Of a DNA stretch of 64,000 nt, positions 34,604 to 45,225 are shown piece after piece. The position numbers and the translations under genes are program-made. The notes beneath the pieces were generated by a model that searched no databases, was not told the origin of the DNA, and worked only from the letters and a program-made list of their open reading frames with translations. Position 1 is the first letter of the stretch, and the number at the start of each line of letters is the position of its first letter. Location of the stretch: the NCBI GenBank assembly GCA_015485155.1, contig WFUF01000014.1, positions 124,001-188,000 on the forward strand. Reading direction: 5' to 3'. This DNA is from Robiginitomaculum sp. GTDB lineage: Bacteria; Pseudomonadota; Alphaproteobacteria; Caulobacterales; Maricaulaceae.

Positions 34604-35962
34604 ATGCGCGAACTTGTCGCCAAAATTAACGAGATTGAACCACGAAGGTTCGACGGAAAGGTGGCTGCCGTAAACGGGACATTGGTCGAAGCTGTTGGTC
34701 CGATAAATTCACTGGTACTTGGTGCCCGGGCATCGGCAACCACCAGAGCAGGAGAAATTCCTTGCGAGGTTATAGGGTTTAGAGACGACAGGGCCTTGTT
34801 AATGCCGTTTTCCCCACTTGATGGTTTGTATGCCGGTGCCAATATTCATATCGATCCTGAATCTGGTCATATCCGTCCAACTCAATCCTGGCTCGGCCGG
34901 GTGGTCAATGCATTTGGCGAGCCTTTGGACGATAAGGGAGTATTGCCACAAGGTCTGGTTGCCTGTCCTTTGCGCGGCGCACCGCCACAGGCCCATGCCC
35001 GCGACCGGGTCGGCCCGCGAATTGATCTTGGGGTGCGGGCGTTAAATGTATTTACCCAGATCTGCCGTGGACAACGTCTGGGCGTATTTGCCGGTTCCGG
35101 AGTTGGCAAATCCGTATTGATGTCAATGCTTGCCCGCAATGCCGAGTGTGATGTTACCATTATCGGACTGATCGGGGAACGGGGCCGTGAGGTTAAGGAA
35201 TTTATTGACGATGTGTTGGGCGAAGAAGGCCTAAAGCGATCAATCGTCGTGGTTGCCACATCTGATGAACCGGCATTGGCCCGTCGTCAGGCTGCGCAAA
35301 TGACCATGACCCTTGCTGAGTATTTTCGTGATCAGGGCAATCATGTGCTGTGTTTGATGGATTCTGTTACCCGCTTTGCCATGGCTCAGCGCGAAATTGG
35401 TCTGGCCGCCGGTGAGCCTCCAACCACCAGAGGCTATACTCCAAGTGTATTTAATGAATTGCCCCGATTGCTGGAGCGTGCCGGGCCTGGCTGTGGTCTA
35501 AACAGTCAAGGCGGGGCAATTACAGGAATTTTTACTGTTTTGGTTGATGGCGACGATCATAATGAGCCAATTGCAGATGCTGCCAGAGGTATATTGGATG
35601 GCCATATTGTAATGGAGCGCGAAATCGCCGAGCGCGGCCGCTTTCCTGCTATCAATGTGCTAAAATCAGTTTCAAGAACCATGCCCGGCTGCCTTGAAGA
35701 AGGTGAGGACGAAATTATCCGTACCGCCCGCAAGGCCATGGCAGATTATTCAAACATGGAAGAGCTGATCCGCCTTGGCGCATATTCCAAAGGATCAAAC
35801 CCGCAAGTTGATCTGGCCATTGAGCTACATCAGCCACTCGAAGAATTTCTCAGCCAAAGAGCTGACGAAGTAACCAGTCTGGAGGCGAGTTTCTCGCGTC
35901 TGAATGACATTTTACCAATCAATAAGAACAACCCGAACAAGGGTGACGGAGAAGTATCATGA
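34604..35962 (+). CDS. fliI: Flagellum-specific ATP synthase FliI
   Basis: FliI is the ATPase of the flagellar type III export gate. The 452-residue product has the beta-barrel N-terminus, Walker A in [29 protein letters not shown], Walker B in [27 protein letters not shown] and the C-terminal helical region. The length is typical. fliJ overlaps its end by 4 bases. The 360-base region between it and the divergent ctrA holds regulatory sites of both. Confidence 0.96.
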   Translation: MRELVAKINEIEPRRFDGKVAAVNGTLVEAVGPINSLVLGARASATTRAGEIPCEVIGFRDDRALLMPFSPLDGLYAGANIHIDPESGHIRPTQSWLGRVVNAFGEPLDDKGVLPQGLVACPLRGAPPQAHARDRVGPRIDLGVRALNVFTQICRGQRLGVFAGSGVGKSVLMSMLARNAECDVTIIGLIGERGREVKEFIDDVLGEEGLKRSIVVVATSDEPALARRQAAQMTMTLAEYFRDQGNHVLCLMDSVTRFAMAQREIGLAAGEPPTTRGYTPSVFNELPRLLERAGPGCGLNSQGGAITGIFTVLVDGDDHNEPIADAARGILDGHIVMEREIAERGRFPAINVLKSVSRTMPGCLEEGEDEIIRTARKAMADYSNMEELIRLGAYSKGSNPQVDLAIELHQPLEEFLSQRADEVTSLEASFSRLNDILPINKNNPNKGDGEVS

Positions 35963-36369
35963 GAAGTTTTGCATCATTGGTTAAGCTAGCGCGTTTCAAA
36001 GTAGAGGAATTGCAGCGTCAAATGGCAATGCTTGATGATGCCCGCGCTCACCTTGAAGGCCGGGCTGCAGATCTGGAACGCAGTGTTCCCGAAGAACAAG
36101 TAGCAGCCAATGCCACCAAAGAGGGATATCTGGCCTATGGTTCCTATGCTCAGGCAGTTATTGTCCGCAAGGAAAACCTGAAAACTTCCATGATAGAAGT
36201 TGATGCGCAAGTTGCTGCCTTGCGGGTGCAGCTTGAAGATGCTTTTCGTGAGCTAAAGAAATTTGAGCTGATGGAAGAACGTCGCTTGAAGCAATTGGCT
36301 GCAGCCAAGGCAAAATCCGAACAGGATGAGCTGGACGAAATGGCTGGAGTACGCACTGCACGCCGCTAA
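35959..36369 (+). CDS. fliJ: Flagellar export protein FliJ
   Basis: FliJ is the coiled-coil stalk protein of the FliI ATPase. The 136-residue product is almost wholly helical with heptad-like patterns ([62 protein letters not shown]). Sequence identity in this family is low, so the call rests on size, coiled coil and the 4-base overlap with fliI. It ends the fliI-fliJ operon. Confidence 0.88.
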   Translation: MRSFASLVKLARFKVEELQRQMAMLDDARAHLEGRAADLERSVPEEQVAANATKEGYLAYGSYAQAVIVRKENLKTSMIEVDAQVAALRVQLEDAFRELKKFELMEERRLKQLAAAKAKSEQDELDEMAGVRTARR

Positions 36370-36871
36370 TAGTTTAAGTCTTCAAGCCGGATCGAATAAA
36401 GAGACGCATAACTATCTGTGCCGGACGCAAGTGACGGTTTGGGGTAGGGTCACTCTTAAGGGTCATCGCAATTTTTGCTGTCCCTTGAGTGATACTTGAT
36501 ATCCCCTGTAATCACACTAAAACAGCACTTTTTGATAACCAGATGACCCTTAAATGACCCTTGTTGATACTAACTGACCCTTGGGATAAGGGGATAAGTG
36601 TAAAAGGCGCCCGCACTTGCCAGAGCTATTATAATGTAAGGGTTGGAGGCGAAATGCCAAAAACATAAGCTCTTTGACAGGTGAATATTCTTCCAAACCC
36701 GGTAATTTCAAGGGTTTTGCAGGCTGTCCTGCACGTAAATATTCGATTTGCTCTTAAAGCGGGCCTGACAGGACAGCATATTAGTGCCATCTGCCTTTGT
36801 CCTTATCCACGGGAAAAACAGGATAAGGTTTTTTGCAGCGGCAATTTAGTTCATCCTGGATCTAAAGTACC
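36370..36871. repeat. Gene-free region with TGACCCTT direct repeats
   Basis: No gene is supported in these 500 bases. TGACCCTT occurs at 36544-36551, 36555-36562 and 36575-36582 on the plus strand, an inverted AAGGGTCA at 36458-36465, and GGGTCA at 36448-36453. Downstream, TATAAT (near 36632) and GGAGG precede an ATG at 36654 that opens only a 4-residue frame, like the start of a deleted gene. The repeats look like binding sites for a replication, recombination or regulatory protein. No integrase or att duplication was seen. Confidence 0.45.
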
Positions 36872-37513
36872 CTAGCGAGTGCGTTGCACCCTTATCGCAC
36901 TGCCTTTGCCATTGATCCGTAAGAAATAAGTACCCATGGCAGCTTTCTTGATTTCGGCCTTTAGGCCTTCAATCTTTCGGGGGATTTTGATGTTTTTCGG
37001 ATTGGTCTGCGCCCAAACCTGCCCATTTTCCAGATAAAACACTATTTTTCCATTGGCCTTTTTTTTGATTTTGGCAATGGTATACATAATTTTGCTTATT
37101 TCGCCGGTTTTGGTTTTTTCCAAAACCTGCGAACTGCCTGTAGGTTTTTCAGCAATATTGGCAGGCGCGGTATCGCTGATATTATTTTTTGCCGCTTGCA
37201 GGCGCACCAGTGTCGGAATGCGGAATTTAGGCAGGCTGGGCAGATTAAACCCAAAGGCCTCGCGCTGCAAAGTCTGTACCTGGCTCTTATCAACAGCCAC
37301 CAGATCTCCGGTTTCTTCTGCGGATTTTACTGATTTTACTGCCCGATCAAAACAGGCCAGACGCTTGTCATCATCTTCTATGGCAGCGCAGGAATAAATA
37401 TCGTTTAAGGCAGAGCTGCTTGCCATATCCTCAGCAGCAACAGCATGGGTAAATGGCCCGGCAATAACAACGCCAAGCAAAACCACGCCAGGCATATAGC
37501 TTATCCTTTTCAT
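36872..37513 (-). CDS. Secreted conserved hypothetical protein with CFDR motif
   Basis: The 213-residue product has a signal peptide (about residues 1-26, VVLLGVVIAGPFTHAVA-AED). Just after it comes IYSCAAIEDDDKRLACFDRAV, a Cys-x14-Cys block that is widespread in periplasmic proteins of proteobacteria and probably forms a disulfide. The C-terminal part has IVFYLENGQVWAQTNP and TYFLRINGKGSAIRVQR, typical of a conserved alphaproteobacterial family with an SH3-like beta domain. No enzymatic function is known to me. The ATG at 37513 gives a Lys/Arg-headed signal peptide; an ATG at 37495 has a better-placed AAGGAT. Confidence 0.75.
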   Translation of the reverse strand: MKRISYMPGVVLLGVVIAGPFTHAVAAEDMASSSALNDIYSCAAIEDDDKRLACFDRAVKSVKSAEETGDLVAVDKSQVQTLQREAFGFNLPSLPKFRIPTLVRLQAAKNNISDTAPANIAEKPTGSSQVLEKTKTGEISKIMYTIAKIKKKANGKIVFYLENGQVWAQTNPKNIKIPRKIEGLKAEIKKAAMGTYFLRINGKGSAIRVQRTR

Positions 37514-37718
37514 TTGTTTTTTAGGTAATTTCCCACAGAGCCCAAAAAAGTGAGTATAAGAAAACCTGCCCGCTAAAAGTGCTCTTAACATCAGAAAATT
37601 CCAGTTCAGGGTAGCGCAATAAACGAATAGAGTTTAAACATTCTGTAGGCGTTGTCGACGATATTTTATCGAATTCCAGATAAACCGTATGGGCCACTTG
37701 GCCTTTTGAGGAGTAAAA

Positions 37719-39326
37719 ATGTTAGTCAAATTTCTAAAAAGTTATAGCTGGATTTTAGCAGGATTATTGGCATTAAGTGCTTGCTCTGCACCTGAGCAGC
37801 AAAATACTGATGCCAAGGTTTTACACCGTGGCAATTCTGCTGAACCGTTATCGCTTGATCCACATCTGGCCAGCGGCACGTGGGAAAACAATATTATCGG
37901 CGACATGTTCATTGGCTTGTTTACCGAGAATGCTGCTGGAGAGCCGATTCCAGGCATGGCCAAAAGCTGGAATACCAGTGAAGACGGATTAACTTGGGAA
38001 TTTGAACTGATTGATGCCAAATGGTCAGATGGTGAACCGGTAAAGGCAAGTGATTTTGTTTTTAGTTTCAGGCGCATTTTGAATCCAGAAACCCAGGCGC
38101 AATACGCTTCATTATTGTATCCGATTAAAAATGCTGCGGCGGTCAATGCTGAAGAAATGCCAGTTGATGCCCTTGGGGTTACAGCATTAGGGCCGAAAAC
38201 CTTACGGATCGAGCTAGAATATCCGGCGCCTTATCTTACCGGTCTGCTCACTCATTATACAACATTTGCAATCCCTGAACATGTAGTCAGGGAGTTTGGA
38301 TCAAAGTGGATACAGCCAGAAAATATTCAGGTTAATGGCCCCTATAAGCTAAAAAGCTGGCGAACCAATGATTTTGTACAATTGGTACGTAATCCTGACT
38401 TTTATGATAATGAAAATGTTTGTCTCGACGAAATTTATTTTTACGCCATTACCGACAACAACACCGCAGAACGGCAGGTTCGCGAAGGCCGCCTTGATGT
38501 GAACAATGACTTTCCGGGACGAAAAATGGATTTTCTGAACAAGGAGCTGCCCGGGTATGTGCGGGTGCACCCTTATCTTGGCCTGACCTATTTTTCTTTT
38601 AATACAACGGTTAAGCCCTTTGATGATAAAAGGGTTCGCCAGGCACTGGCCATGGCCCTTGATCGTGATCACATCACCAAGCAGGTAATTAAATCAGGCT
38701 ATATTCCAGCTTATTCGATGGTTCCGCCGGGTATCGGAAATTACCCTGATGGTGCTGTGGCAAGCTGGGCCAAGCTGCCATTTGAAGAAAGAAAACAAAA
38801 AGCAAAAGATCTGTTGATCGAAGCTGGTTTTGGCCCTGATAATCCGTTGCAATTTGAATTTGCTCATCGCTCTACAGGTGACAATCCAGCCGCCGCGCCT
38901 TCGGTGCAAAGTGACTGGAATAATATTGCGCCATGGGTGAATGTAACCATCGCGCAAGTTGAGACCCAGATTCATTATGCAAATCTTCGCAGCGGAGACT
39001 TCTCCATAGGCGATGGTGGCTGGATTGCTGACTTTAATGATGCCAGCAATTTCCTGTACCTGATGGAAACCCGTGCCGGAGCCATGAATTATTCCAGATA
39101 CTCAAACTCTGAATATGACGAGATAATGGATAAGGCAAATCGTGAAATGGATATGATGAAACGAGCTGAAATGATGAAAGAGGCCGAACGTATCATGCTC
39201 GATGACATGCCGATTATTCCAATGTGGTTTCTGGTGAACCGGGCTCTGGTCAATCCAAAGATAACCGGCTGGGTTGATAATATTGTTGATATACATCGCT
39301 CACGGTTTTTGTGTTTTGCCGAATAA
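37719..39326 (+). CDS. Oligopeptide ABC-transporter substrate-binding lipoprotein (OppA type)
   Basis: The 535-residue protein is an SBP family 5 solute-binding protein. It has a lipoprotein signal (WILAGLLALSAC) and the family motifs RGNSAEPLSLDPH, GLTWEFELIDAKWSDGEPV, ASDFVFSFRRILNPET, NGPYKLKSW, DKRVRQALAMALDRD and DMPIIPMWF. GAGG precedes the ATG. No permease or ATPase gene lies next to it, so it is an orphan binding protein that would use a transporter encoded elsewhere, or bind murein peptides for recycling. Confidence 0.93.
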   Translation: MLVKFLKSYSWILAGLLALSACSAPEQQNTDAKVLHRGNSAEPLSLDPHLASGTWENNIIGDMFIGLFTENAAGEPIPGMAKSWNTSEDGLTWEFELIDAKWSDGEPVKASDFVFSFRRILNPETQAQYASLLYPIKNAAAVNAEEMPVDALGVTALGPKTLRIELEYPAPYLTGLLTHYTTFAIPEHVVREFGSKWIQPENIQVNGPYKLKSWRTNDFVQLVRNPDFYDNENVCLDEIYFYAITDNNTAERQVREGRLDVNNDFPGRKMDFLNKELPGYVRVHPYLGLTYFSFNTTVKPFDDKRVRQALAMALDRDHITKQVIKSGYIPAYSMVPPGIGNYPDGAVASWAKLPFEERKQKAKDLLIEAGFGPDNPLQFEFAHRSTGDNPAAAPSVQSDWNNIAPWVNVTIAQVETQIHYANLRSGDFSIGDGGWIADFNDASNFLYLMETRAGAMNYSRYSNSEYDEIMDKANREMDMMKRAEMMKEAERIMLDDMPIIPMWFLVNRALVNPKITGWVDNIVDIHRSRFLCFAE

Positions 39327-39416
39327 ATCAAAACTCTGCTAACCGGAACTGATCTTGACCTTGCGATAATGCAATCAGCGGCTTAAACTTTACTGCTTGC
39401 ATCATTGCGAGGGGTT

Positions 39417-40706
39417 ATGGAAGAAGAACTTATTGCCACAGCAACAAGTGATGCAATTGCGGCATCAACTCTTAGTCCCGAAGAAATTCAACAAAGAGCA
39501 GATGATCGGCAATCGCTTTTTCGCTCCAGAACTCCAATTGGCACCTGTTCAAACTGCCAGACAAAACTGCAAGGGCGCTATTGCCACAGATGCGGTCAGG
39601 TCGCAGACACATTTCATCGTCCCCTATGGTCGCTTTTTATCGGGGCTTTTGACGGCTTGTTTGGGGTTGATGGCCGAATTTGGCAGACGGTTATACCATT
39701 ACTGCTCAAACCAGGAGAGATAACCAGACACTATCTAACTGGAATCAGAAAGCCATTTATTCAACCATTTAAGCTGTTTCTGGGCAGTGCCATTTTATTC
39801 TTTTTGACCTTCGCCATTATAGTACAAAGGCCATCTACTGATAACCAATACGTAATTGAACCGGCTACCAGTCACAAACAGGTAGCTAAACCAGCAGATC
39901 ATAAAACACTTGCCGATCTTGAGCATTTACAAGAACATCTGAGCAAGAACCTGCCCAAAAGCACGGCAAATGATCTGGCCCAGACAGTGGTTCAAGATGC
40001 CATTGATCGCACTAAAACAATGATAGATGCTGATATGGATGCAAACGCCCTTGATGATCAGAAATTACAAGACACGGAACATGCTGATCAGACAATTAGC
40101 CAGCTAAACAAGGAAACTGCTCATGAAGGCAACTTTAATGAGATATCCATCTGCGCTGTTAAGCAGGAGCTAATTCCAGAGGAAATAAGCCCCGATTGTT
40201 TGCAAATTCTTGCCGATTCAAATGATCTTGAAGAAAACCAACCACAATCCATGACATGGCTGAGCCTGGAAACCCGTCGGTTATTGGCAAATAATATTGA
40301 AACCGTTATCCGTGACCCTGGGCGATATATCTCCACAATAAGTCAATGGGCACCAAGAGTGGCTTTTGTTCTGGCCCCGGTTTATGGACTATTGCTTGCA
40401 ATCAGTTTTTTCTGGAGACGGGATTTATTTATCTATGACCATATGGTTGCAGCTTTGCATTTTCATGCCTTCTTGTTTTTGTTGCTAAGCCTGCTGGTTA
40501 TGAGCAATTTGATCAGCGGGCCAATAATCACTACTGTGATTTTCATTGGCTGGAGCAATTTTTATCTCTATCGTCTGCACCGGCAGGTCTATGAGCAAGG
40601 CCCGGTAATTTCAGCATTTCGTACATTCCTGCTGGATATGGTTTATCTTGGCATATTGATATTGGCTTTGGCATTGTTATTAATATTGGGCATATTGTTC
40701 GTATAA
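39417..40706 (+). CDS. DUF3667 domain membrane protein with zinc ribbon
   Basis: The 429-residue protein has an N-terminal four-Cys zinc ribbon (CSNCQ ... YCHRCGQ), then DGRIWQTVIPLLLKPGEITR and HYLTGIRKPFIQPFKLFLG, which are DUF3667 signatures. About five membrane segments follow (LFLGSAILFFLTFAIIV; VAFVLAPVYGLLLAISFFW; and three near the C-terminus). A long acidic, coiled-coil-like insert of about 150 residues lies between the first segment and the rest. The function is unknown. The ATG at 39417 is 2 bases from a GAGGGG, so spacing is tight; a TTG at 39405 is an alternative. Confidence 0.85.
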   Translation: MEEELIATATSDAIAASTLSPEEIQQRADDRQSLFRSRTPIGTCSNCQTKLQGRYCHRCGQVADTFHRPLWSLFIGAFDGLFGVDGRIWQTVIPLLLKPGEITRHYLTGIRKPFIQPFKLFLGSAILFFLTFAIIVQRPSTDNQYVIEPATSHKQVAKPADHKTLADLEHLQEHLSKNLPKSTANDLAQTVVQDAIDRTKTMIDADMDANALDDQKLQDTEHADQTISQLNKETAHEGNFNEISICAVKQELIPEEISPDCLQILADSNDLEENQPQSMTWLSLETRRLLANNIETVIRDPGRYISTISQWAPRVAFVLAPVYGLLLAISFFWRRDLFIYDHMVAALHFHAFLFLLLSLLVMSNLISGPIITTVIFIGWSNFYLYRLHRQVYEQGPVISAFRTFLLDMVYLGILILALALLLILGILFV

Positions 40707-40755
40707 TAGCGAGATGTCTGTAGCCCATCGTCCAGAAAACTGAATTACCAGCAAT

Positions 40756-41865
40756 TCAAAACACCACCACAGAACGGATGCTTTTGCCCTGATGCATAAG
40801 CTCAAATGCCTTATTTATATCGGATAAAGGCATTTTATGGGTGATAAGATCATCAATATTGATGCGGCCTTGCATATACATATCAACAATTTCAGGCACA
40901 TCAGTACGTCCTCTGGCACCGCCAAAGGCCGTTCCCCGCCAGCTACGCCCGGTGACAAGTTGAAAGGGACGGGTTTTTATTTCCTGCCCGGATCCTGCAA
41001 CACCAATAATATAACTTTCCCCCCAACCCTTGTGGCAGCACTCCAAAGCATCACGCATTACATCCACATTGCCGATACACTCAAAGGAATAATCCGCTCC
41101 GCCTCCGGTAAGCTCTACCAAATGTCCGACCAGATCTCCATCAATCTGGTTTGGATTGACAAAATCTGTCATGCCGAACCGGGCTGCAATTTGTTTTCTG
41201 TCATTATTGATATCAATACCGATAATCTGTCTGGCCCCGACAAGTTTTGCCCCTTGAACGACATTAAGACCAATCCCGCCCAGACCAAACACCACCACCG
41301 TAGATCCGGGCTCGACCTTGGCATCAAACATTACGGCACCAACACCCGTGGTCACGCCGCAGCCGATATAGCATATCTTGTCAAATGGTGCGTCCTTCCG
41401 CACCTTGGCCAGAGCAATCTCCGGCACTATCGCATGATTGGCAAAGGTAGAGCAGCCCATATAATGATAAATCTGCTTTTTCTTATATGACAGCCTTGAA
41501 GTTCCATCGGGCATCAGGCCGCGGCCTTGTGTTTCTCTGATCGCCTGACACAAATTGGTTTTCGGATGCAAACAGTACTCACATTGACGGCATTCAGGCG
41601 TATAAAGTGGAATAACATGATCCCCCGGAGCAACTGATGTTACTCCCGTTCCAACCTCTAGAACCACTCCTGCTCCTTCATGACCCAGAACACTTGGAAA
41701 CAAGCCCTCTGGATCATCGCCGGATAAGGTAAAAGCATCAGTGTGGCAAACTCCCGTGGCTTTAACCTCAATTAACACTTCGCCTGCTTTTGGGCCTTGT
41801 AACTCAACTTCATCAACAATCAATGGCCGACCCGGAGCCAATGCAATAGCAGCAATGGTTTTCAT
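40756..41865 (-). CDS. S-(hydroxymethyl)glutathione dehydrogenase / class III alcohol dehydrogenase
   Basis: This zinc enzyme (369 residues) oxidises the formaldehyde-glutathione adduct and so detoxifies formaldehyde. It has the catalytic zinc motif [20 protein letters not shown], the structural zinc Cys cluster [25 protein letters not shown] and the NAD-binding [14 protein letters not shown], all class III signatures (AdhC/FrmA). It stands alone; no S-formylglutathione hydrolase gene (fghA) lies next to it. Confidence 0.96.
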   Translation of the reverse strand: MKTIAAIALAPGRPLIVDEVELQGPKAGEVLIEVKATGVCHTDAFTLSGDDPEGLFPSVLGHEGAGVVLEVGTGVTSVAPGDHVIPLYTPECRQCEYCLHPKTNLCQAIRETQGRGLMPDGTSRLSYKKKQIYHYMGCSTFANHAIVPEIALAKVRKDAPFDKICYIGCGVTTGVGAVMFDAKVEPGSTVVVFGLGGIGLNVVQGAKLVGARQIIGIDINNDRKQIAARFGMTDFVNPNQIDGDLVGHLVELTGGGADYSFECIGNVDVMRDALECCHKGWGESYIIGVAGSGQEIKTRPFQLVTGRSWRGTAFGGARGRTDVPEIVDMYMQGRINIDDLITHKMPLSDINKAFELMHQGKSIRSVVVF

Positions 41866-41940
41866 ATTGTCCTCCTCATAAGCCCTGTAAAACAGTGTAA
41901 CTTCGCAAGCTGTAATGCCAAGGGCTTATACAGAAAACAA

Positions 41941-41970
41941 AAAGGCCCGCCGGTTCAAAGGCGGGCCTTC
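41941..41970 (-). terminator. Rho-independent terminator of the 1004-residue TonB receptor gene
   Basis: On the minus strand AAGGCCCGCC pairs with GGCGGGCCTT (arms 41942-41951 and 41960-41969) and is followed by TTTTTGTTTT. It lies 25 bases after the receptor stop codon. Confidence 0.9.
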
Positions 41971-41993
41971 TATATTATTGTTTTAATTCAGGC

Positions 41994-44900
41994 CTAGAAT
42001 TCCTTGACCAGATTAATAAAGGCACTGCGGCCAATAAGGTCATAACCAGTACCCAATGGAACATTTGATGCACCAAGGGCAGCACCAACATTTTGGTCAA
42101 CCATTGGCGGAGTTACATCAAACACATTGTTCAAACCGGCAGTAACCGACCAAGTATCAGTCTCATAGCGAATTGACGCCGTGTTCAGGAAATAATCATC
42201 CACAGACTGCACAACTTTATCAGCCGGAGTAAAAAGACCTGTAGTTTCTGCAAAACGACCATCAGGGTTACTTACATTTACTTCACCAGTAAGAGTGTTC
42301 AGATCTTCTTGTGAGCCAATATGTACAACCCGCCAGAAGCCGGTCCACGCACCAGAGGCAAGACGAAGATTGGTGACACTGCGCCATTTTGGTGTACCAA
42401 AATCGCCAACCCGGTCGCCAATTGGAGCAGAATCCAGGTTCTGGAACTCACTGGAAAGCTGACGGGTAATTTGTGTATCACCGCTAAATGTCCATTCACG
42501 ACCCATGCCGCTAAAGTCAATTGAGCCACTTAGGTTAAAGTCCAGACCTTCACTACGGAAAAATGCCAGATTGAACGGCGTGGTATCTACCGATACCAAA
42601 AACCCGGTGTTTGGATCCCGCTCCCGACGAAGACAGAATGGATCATTCGGAAAGTTAGTGGAATTATAGCACTGACCAAGAATAAACCCTGCACCCGGAT
42701 CGGCCGTTGCACCACTTACCTTGACATTAAAATAATTCATGCCAAAGCGTAAGTCATAACGTTCGGTAAATGGTTGCTCGAGCACAAAGCCGGCAGTAAC
42801 CGAAGTTGATGTTTCCGCATCCAATCCATTATTACCAGCAGTAAAGGCTTCAACAGAAGGTGCACCACCAAGACCCAAAGAGGTTGGATCCACACCATCA
42901 GCGATACAGTTAGCCAAAACTACAGGCAAACGTGTATCCTGACTTGGGTCATAAACACCGCCAGGACTTGCGTCTGGTGGGACCAGGCAGGGATCTACAA
43001 ACGCGCTGGCAAAGCTGGACTGTCCACCAAGGAACAATTCACGCAATCCAGGGGCGCGGAATGAGGTGCCATAGGTGCCGCGGAAGTTCAAAAAGTCGGT
43101 CGGTGCCCAATTACCCTTAATGCTGTACACTGATTTTGAGCCAAAGAACTCATGGTCAATATAACGACCGGCAAGCTCAAGATTGGCATTGTCTACAAAT
43201 GGCTGATCGGCAGCAAGAGGAATAATTGCCTCACCAAACAGCTCGAACAAGGATACGGTACCACGTGAGGGCTGATCAGCAAAGAAGCCGGCTGCACCAC
43301 CGGTAGCAGCAATGGTATCGGTGCGGGTATCAACACTATCGGCGCGATACTCAAAACCCAGCACCATATTCAAATCACCGGCAGGCAATGAAGCAATAGG
43401 ACCGGTAACATAACCACCAAGCAGTTTTTGATCATTAAAAGTGGTGGCTGTGCGGGTTCCGCTTAAATAGTCAAGCTCGGCCTGTGTGGCAAATTGCGGA
43501 TTGGCTGGATCATAAAGACTTGGTGCAAACAGGTTGATCGGCACACAGGTCTCGGCAGTCACAAAACCAAACAGATCCGTCAGATTATTACCACAGCTAT
43601 AGGTACCATCAGGATTTTGAACCGTAGTGGCCAATGACAGGGCAAGACGCTCTTCCAGAACCGCAGGACGTGATGAATAACCCTGTGAACGGGTATAGGA
43701 CGCGTATAATTCATAATCCCAATTGCGACCAAAATTCAGCTCACCATTCATACCGATCAGGAATTTCGCCTGATTTACTTCCGTGTCAATATTGCTGCGC
43801 GGGATTGGCGAGGCAATTACCGGAACCAGGGGAACACCTGGGAGAATATTAAACGGATTACCCGCAGGAACTGTCGGGAACAATTGTCCGGCAAAGCCGT
43901 TTCTGGCCTGTGCCTGACGATTGCTGTAGGAGGCTTCAGTAAAGATATTGGTGGAATGACCAAACAAATCAATTCCCTGATTGGCAGAGAAGTACATGGA
44001 GTACCGCTCCAGACGGTTGATGATCTCATCAGCACCTTCAAGAAGGAAGGCACGACCAATCCGGGTGTTAATCTCAGAAAGATTGGCATCATTAACCATA
44101 AAATTAAAGCCGGTATTGCCAAATGGCGCGCCGGTCGCAAACGGGCTGGCCCGCAGGCGGAATTCCAGATTGGCAAGAGCGCCGTCACAATTGCGGAACA
44201 TCTGGCCAGTGGACTCAACATATTCGATATCCAAAGAACAGGCGATTCCAGCATCAGATTTTGCATAGGCCCGATCATTCAGTGTCAATGGTGTTTGCAG
44301 TGAATATTCACCTGCGAACAAATAATTACCATTGCCGGTCTGACCGCCAACCAGAAAGCTGAGCAATCCGCTTTCAGCGCCAGCCTCAAACGGGTTACGG
44401 CCAGTGGCCTCAAAGCGAACGCCTTCAAAATCGGTGCGAAGAATAATATTTATAACACCTGCAACCGCATCAGAACCATAAACGGAACCGGCGCCATCAA
44501 GCAAGGTATCAACCCGGGCAATCATCGAAGACGGGATCATGTTCAAATCAACCAGTGCCGGAGCGCCTTCAACGCCCGATGGGGCAAGACGACGGCCATT
44601 AACCATGACCAATGTGCGATCTGCACCCAAACCACGAAGCGCCACATTGCTGGCACCAGGGCCGCCATCGGTCACAAAGGAGTTATTGATATTGGTATCC
44701 AGTTGCACACCGGTCACAACTGTTTGCTGTTTCAAAATTTCACCGGTGTCCACCAGGCCCGCAGAGCGGATGGTGTCTGCAGTGATAACCTGTAGCGGAG
44801 CAATACTGTCAAATGTGGAACGACGGGCACGCGAACCGGTAACGGTGATGCTGTCTTCATCGTCATCTTCTTCGACATCAGCAGCCTCAGGAATAGTTTC

Positions 44901-45008
44901 CACTTCTTGTGCCGATGCATAGCTAGGCAAGCCAATCAAGGCCGTAATGGCGACGCCCATGAGCGCAGCGCGGCGAATATTCGCCAAATGATCTTTCTCG
45001 TATGACAC
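41994..45008 (-). CDS. TonB-dependent outer-membrane receptor (long form)
   Basis: The 1004-residue receptor has a signal peptide (about residues 1-34, ending YASAQEV), an acidic stretch, the TonB-box region DSITVTGSRARRSTF, plug motifs (VALRGLGADRTLVMVNGRRL, DTLLDGAGSVYGSDAVAGVINI) and a long barrel that ends FINLVKEF. Several Cys pairs in loops suggest extracellular disulfides. The start is a GTG (45008) supported by AGAGGGG 7 bases upstream. ITVTGSR(I/A) receptors of this length are typical in Caulobacterales and sphingomonads, and their substrates are mostly unknown. It ends at a strong terminator. Confidence 0.94.
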   Translation of the reverse strand: MSYEKDHLANIRRAALMGVAITALIGLPSYASAQEVETIPEAADVEEDDDEDSITVTGSRARRSTFDSIAPLQVITADTIRSAGLVDTGEILKQQTVVTGVQLDTNINNSFVTDGGPGASNVALRGLGADRTLVMVNGRRLAPSGVEGAPALVDLNMIPSSMIARVDTLLDGAGSVYGSDAVAGVINIILRTDFEGVRFEATGRNPFEAGAESGLLSFLVGGQTGNGNYLFAGEYSLQTPLTLNDRAYAKSDAGIACSLDIEYVESTGQMFRNCDGALANLEFRLRASPFATGAPFGNTGFNFMVNDANLSEINTRIGRAFLLEGADEIINRLERYSMYFSANQGIDLFGHSTNIFTEASYSNRQAQARNGFAGQLFPTVPAGNPFNILPGVPLVPVIASPIPRSNIDTEVNQAKFLIGMNGELNFGRNWDYELYASYTRSQGYSSRPAVLEERLALSLATTVQNPDGTYSCGNNLTDLFGFVTAETCVPINLFAPSLYDPANPQFATQAELDYLSGTRTATTFNDQKLLGGYVTGPIASLPAGDLNMVLGFEYRADSVDTRTDTIAATGGAAGFFADQPSRGTVSLFELFGEAIIPLAADQPFVDNANLELAGRYIDHEFFGSKSVYSIKGNWAPTDFLNFRGTYGTSFRAPGLRELFLGGQSSFASAFVDPCLVPPDASPGGVYDPSQDTRLPVVLANCIADGVDPTSLGLGGAPSVEAFTAGNNGLDAETSTSVTAGFVLEQPFTERYDLRFGMNYFNVKVSGATADPGAGFILGQCYNSTNFPNDPFCLRRERDPNTGFLVSVDTTPFNLAFFRSEGLDFNLSGSIDFSGMGREWTFSGDTQITRQLSSEFQNLDSAPIGDRVGDFGTPKWRSVTNLRLASGAWTGFWRVVHIGSQEDLNTLTGEVNVSNPDGRFAETTGLFTPADKVVQSVDDYFLNTASIRYETDTWSVTAGLNNVFDVTPPMVDQNVGAALGASNVPLGTGYDLIGRSAFINLVKEF

Positions 45009-45225
45009 GATTAAACCCCTCTATTGTTTAACATATGGAGTAAATGACTCCGGACCCCAGTCAGACCGCAATCCGACACGTAGCTTGGTTCTATTAGAAT
45101 TTGCAAAAAAGGGCTAATGGAATCATACCACACATAGGGTTTTTGAAACCGGCCTGTTACATAATTGGCACAAACACGGCTCTAAATTGTAAAGGTTACG
45201 CTCCAAAAAACCGCCAAGCAGGAGA

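Noticed and set aside
36370-36871. Prophage attachment site
   Set aside because: No tRNA, integrase or duplicated core found; kept only as a finding to check.
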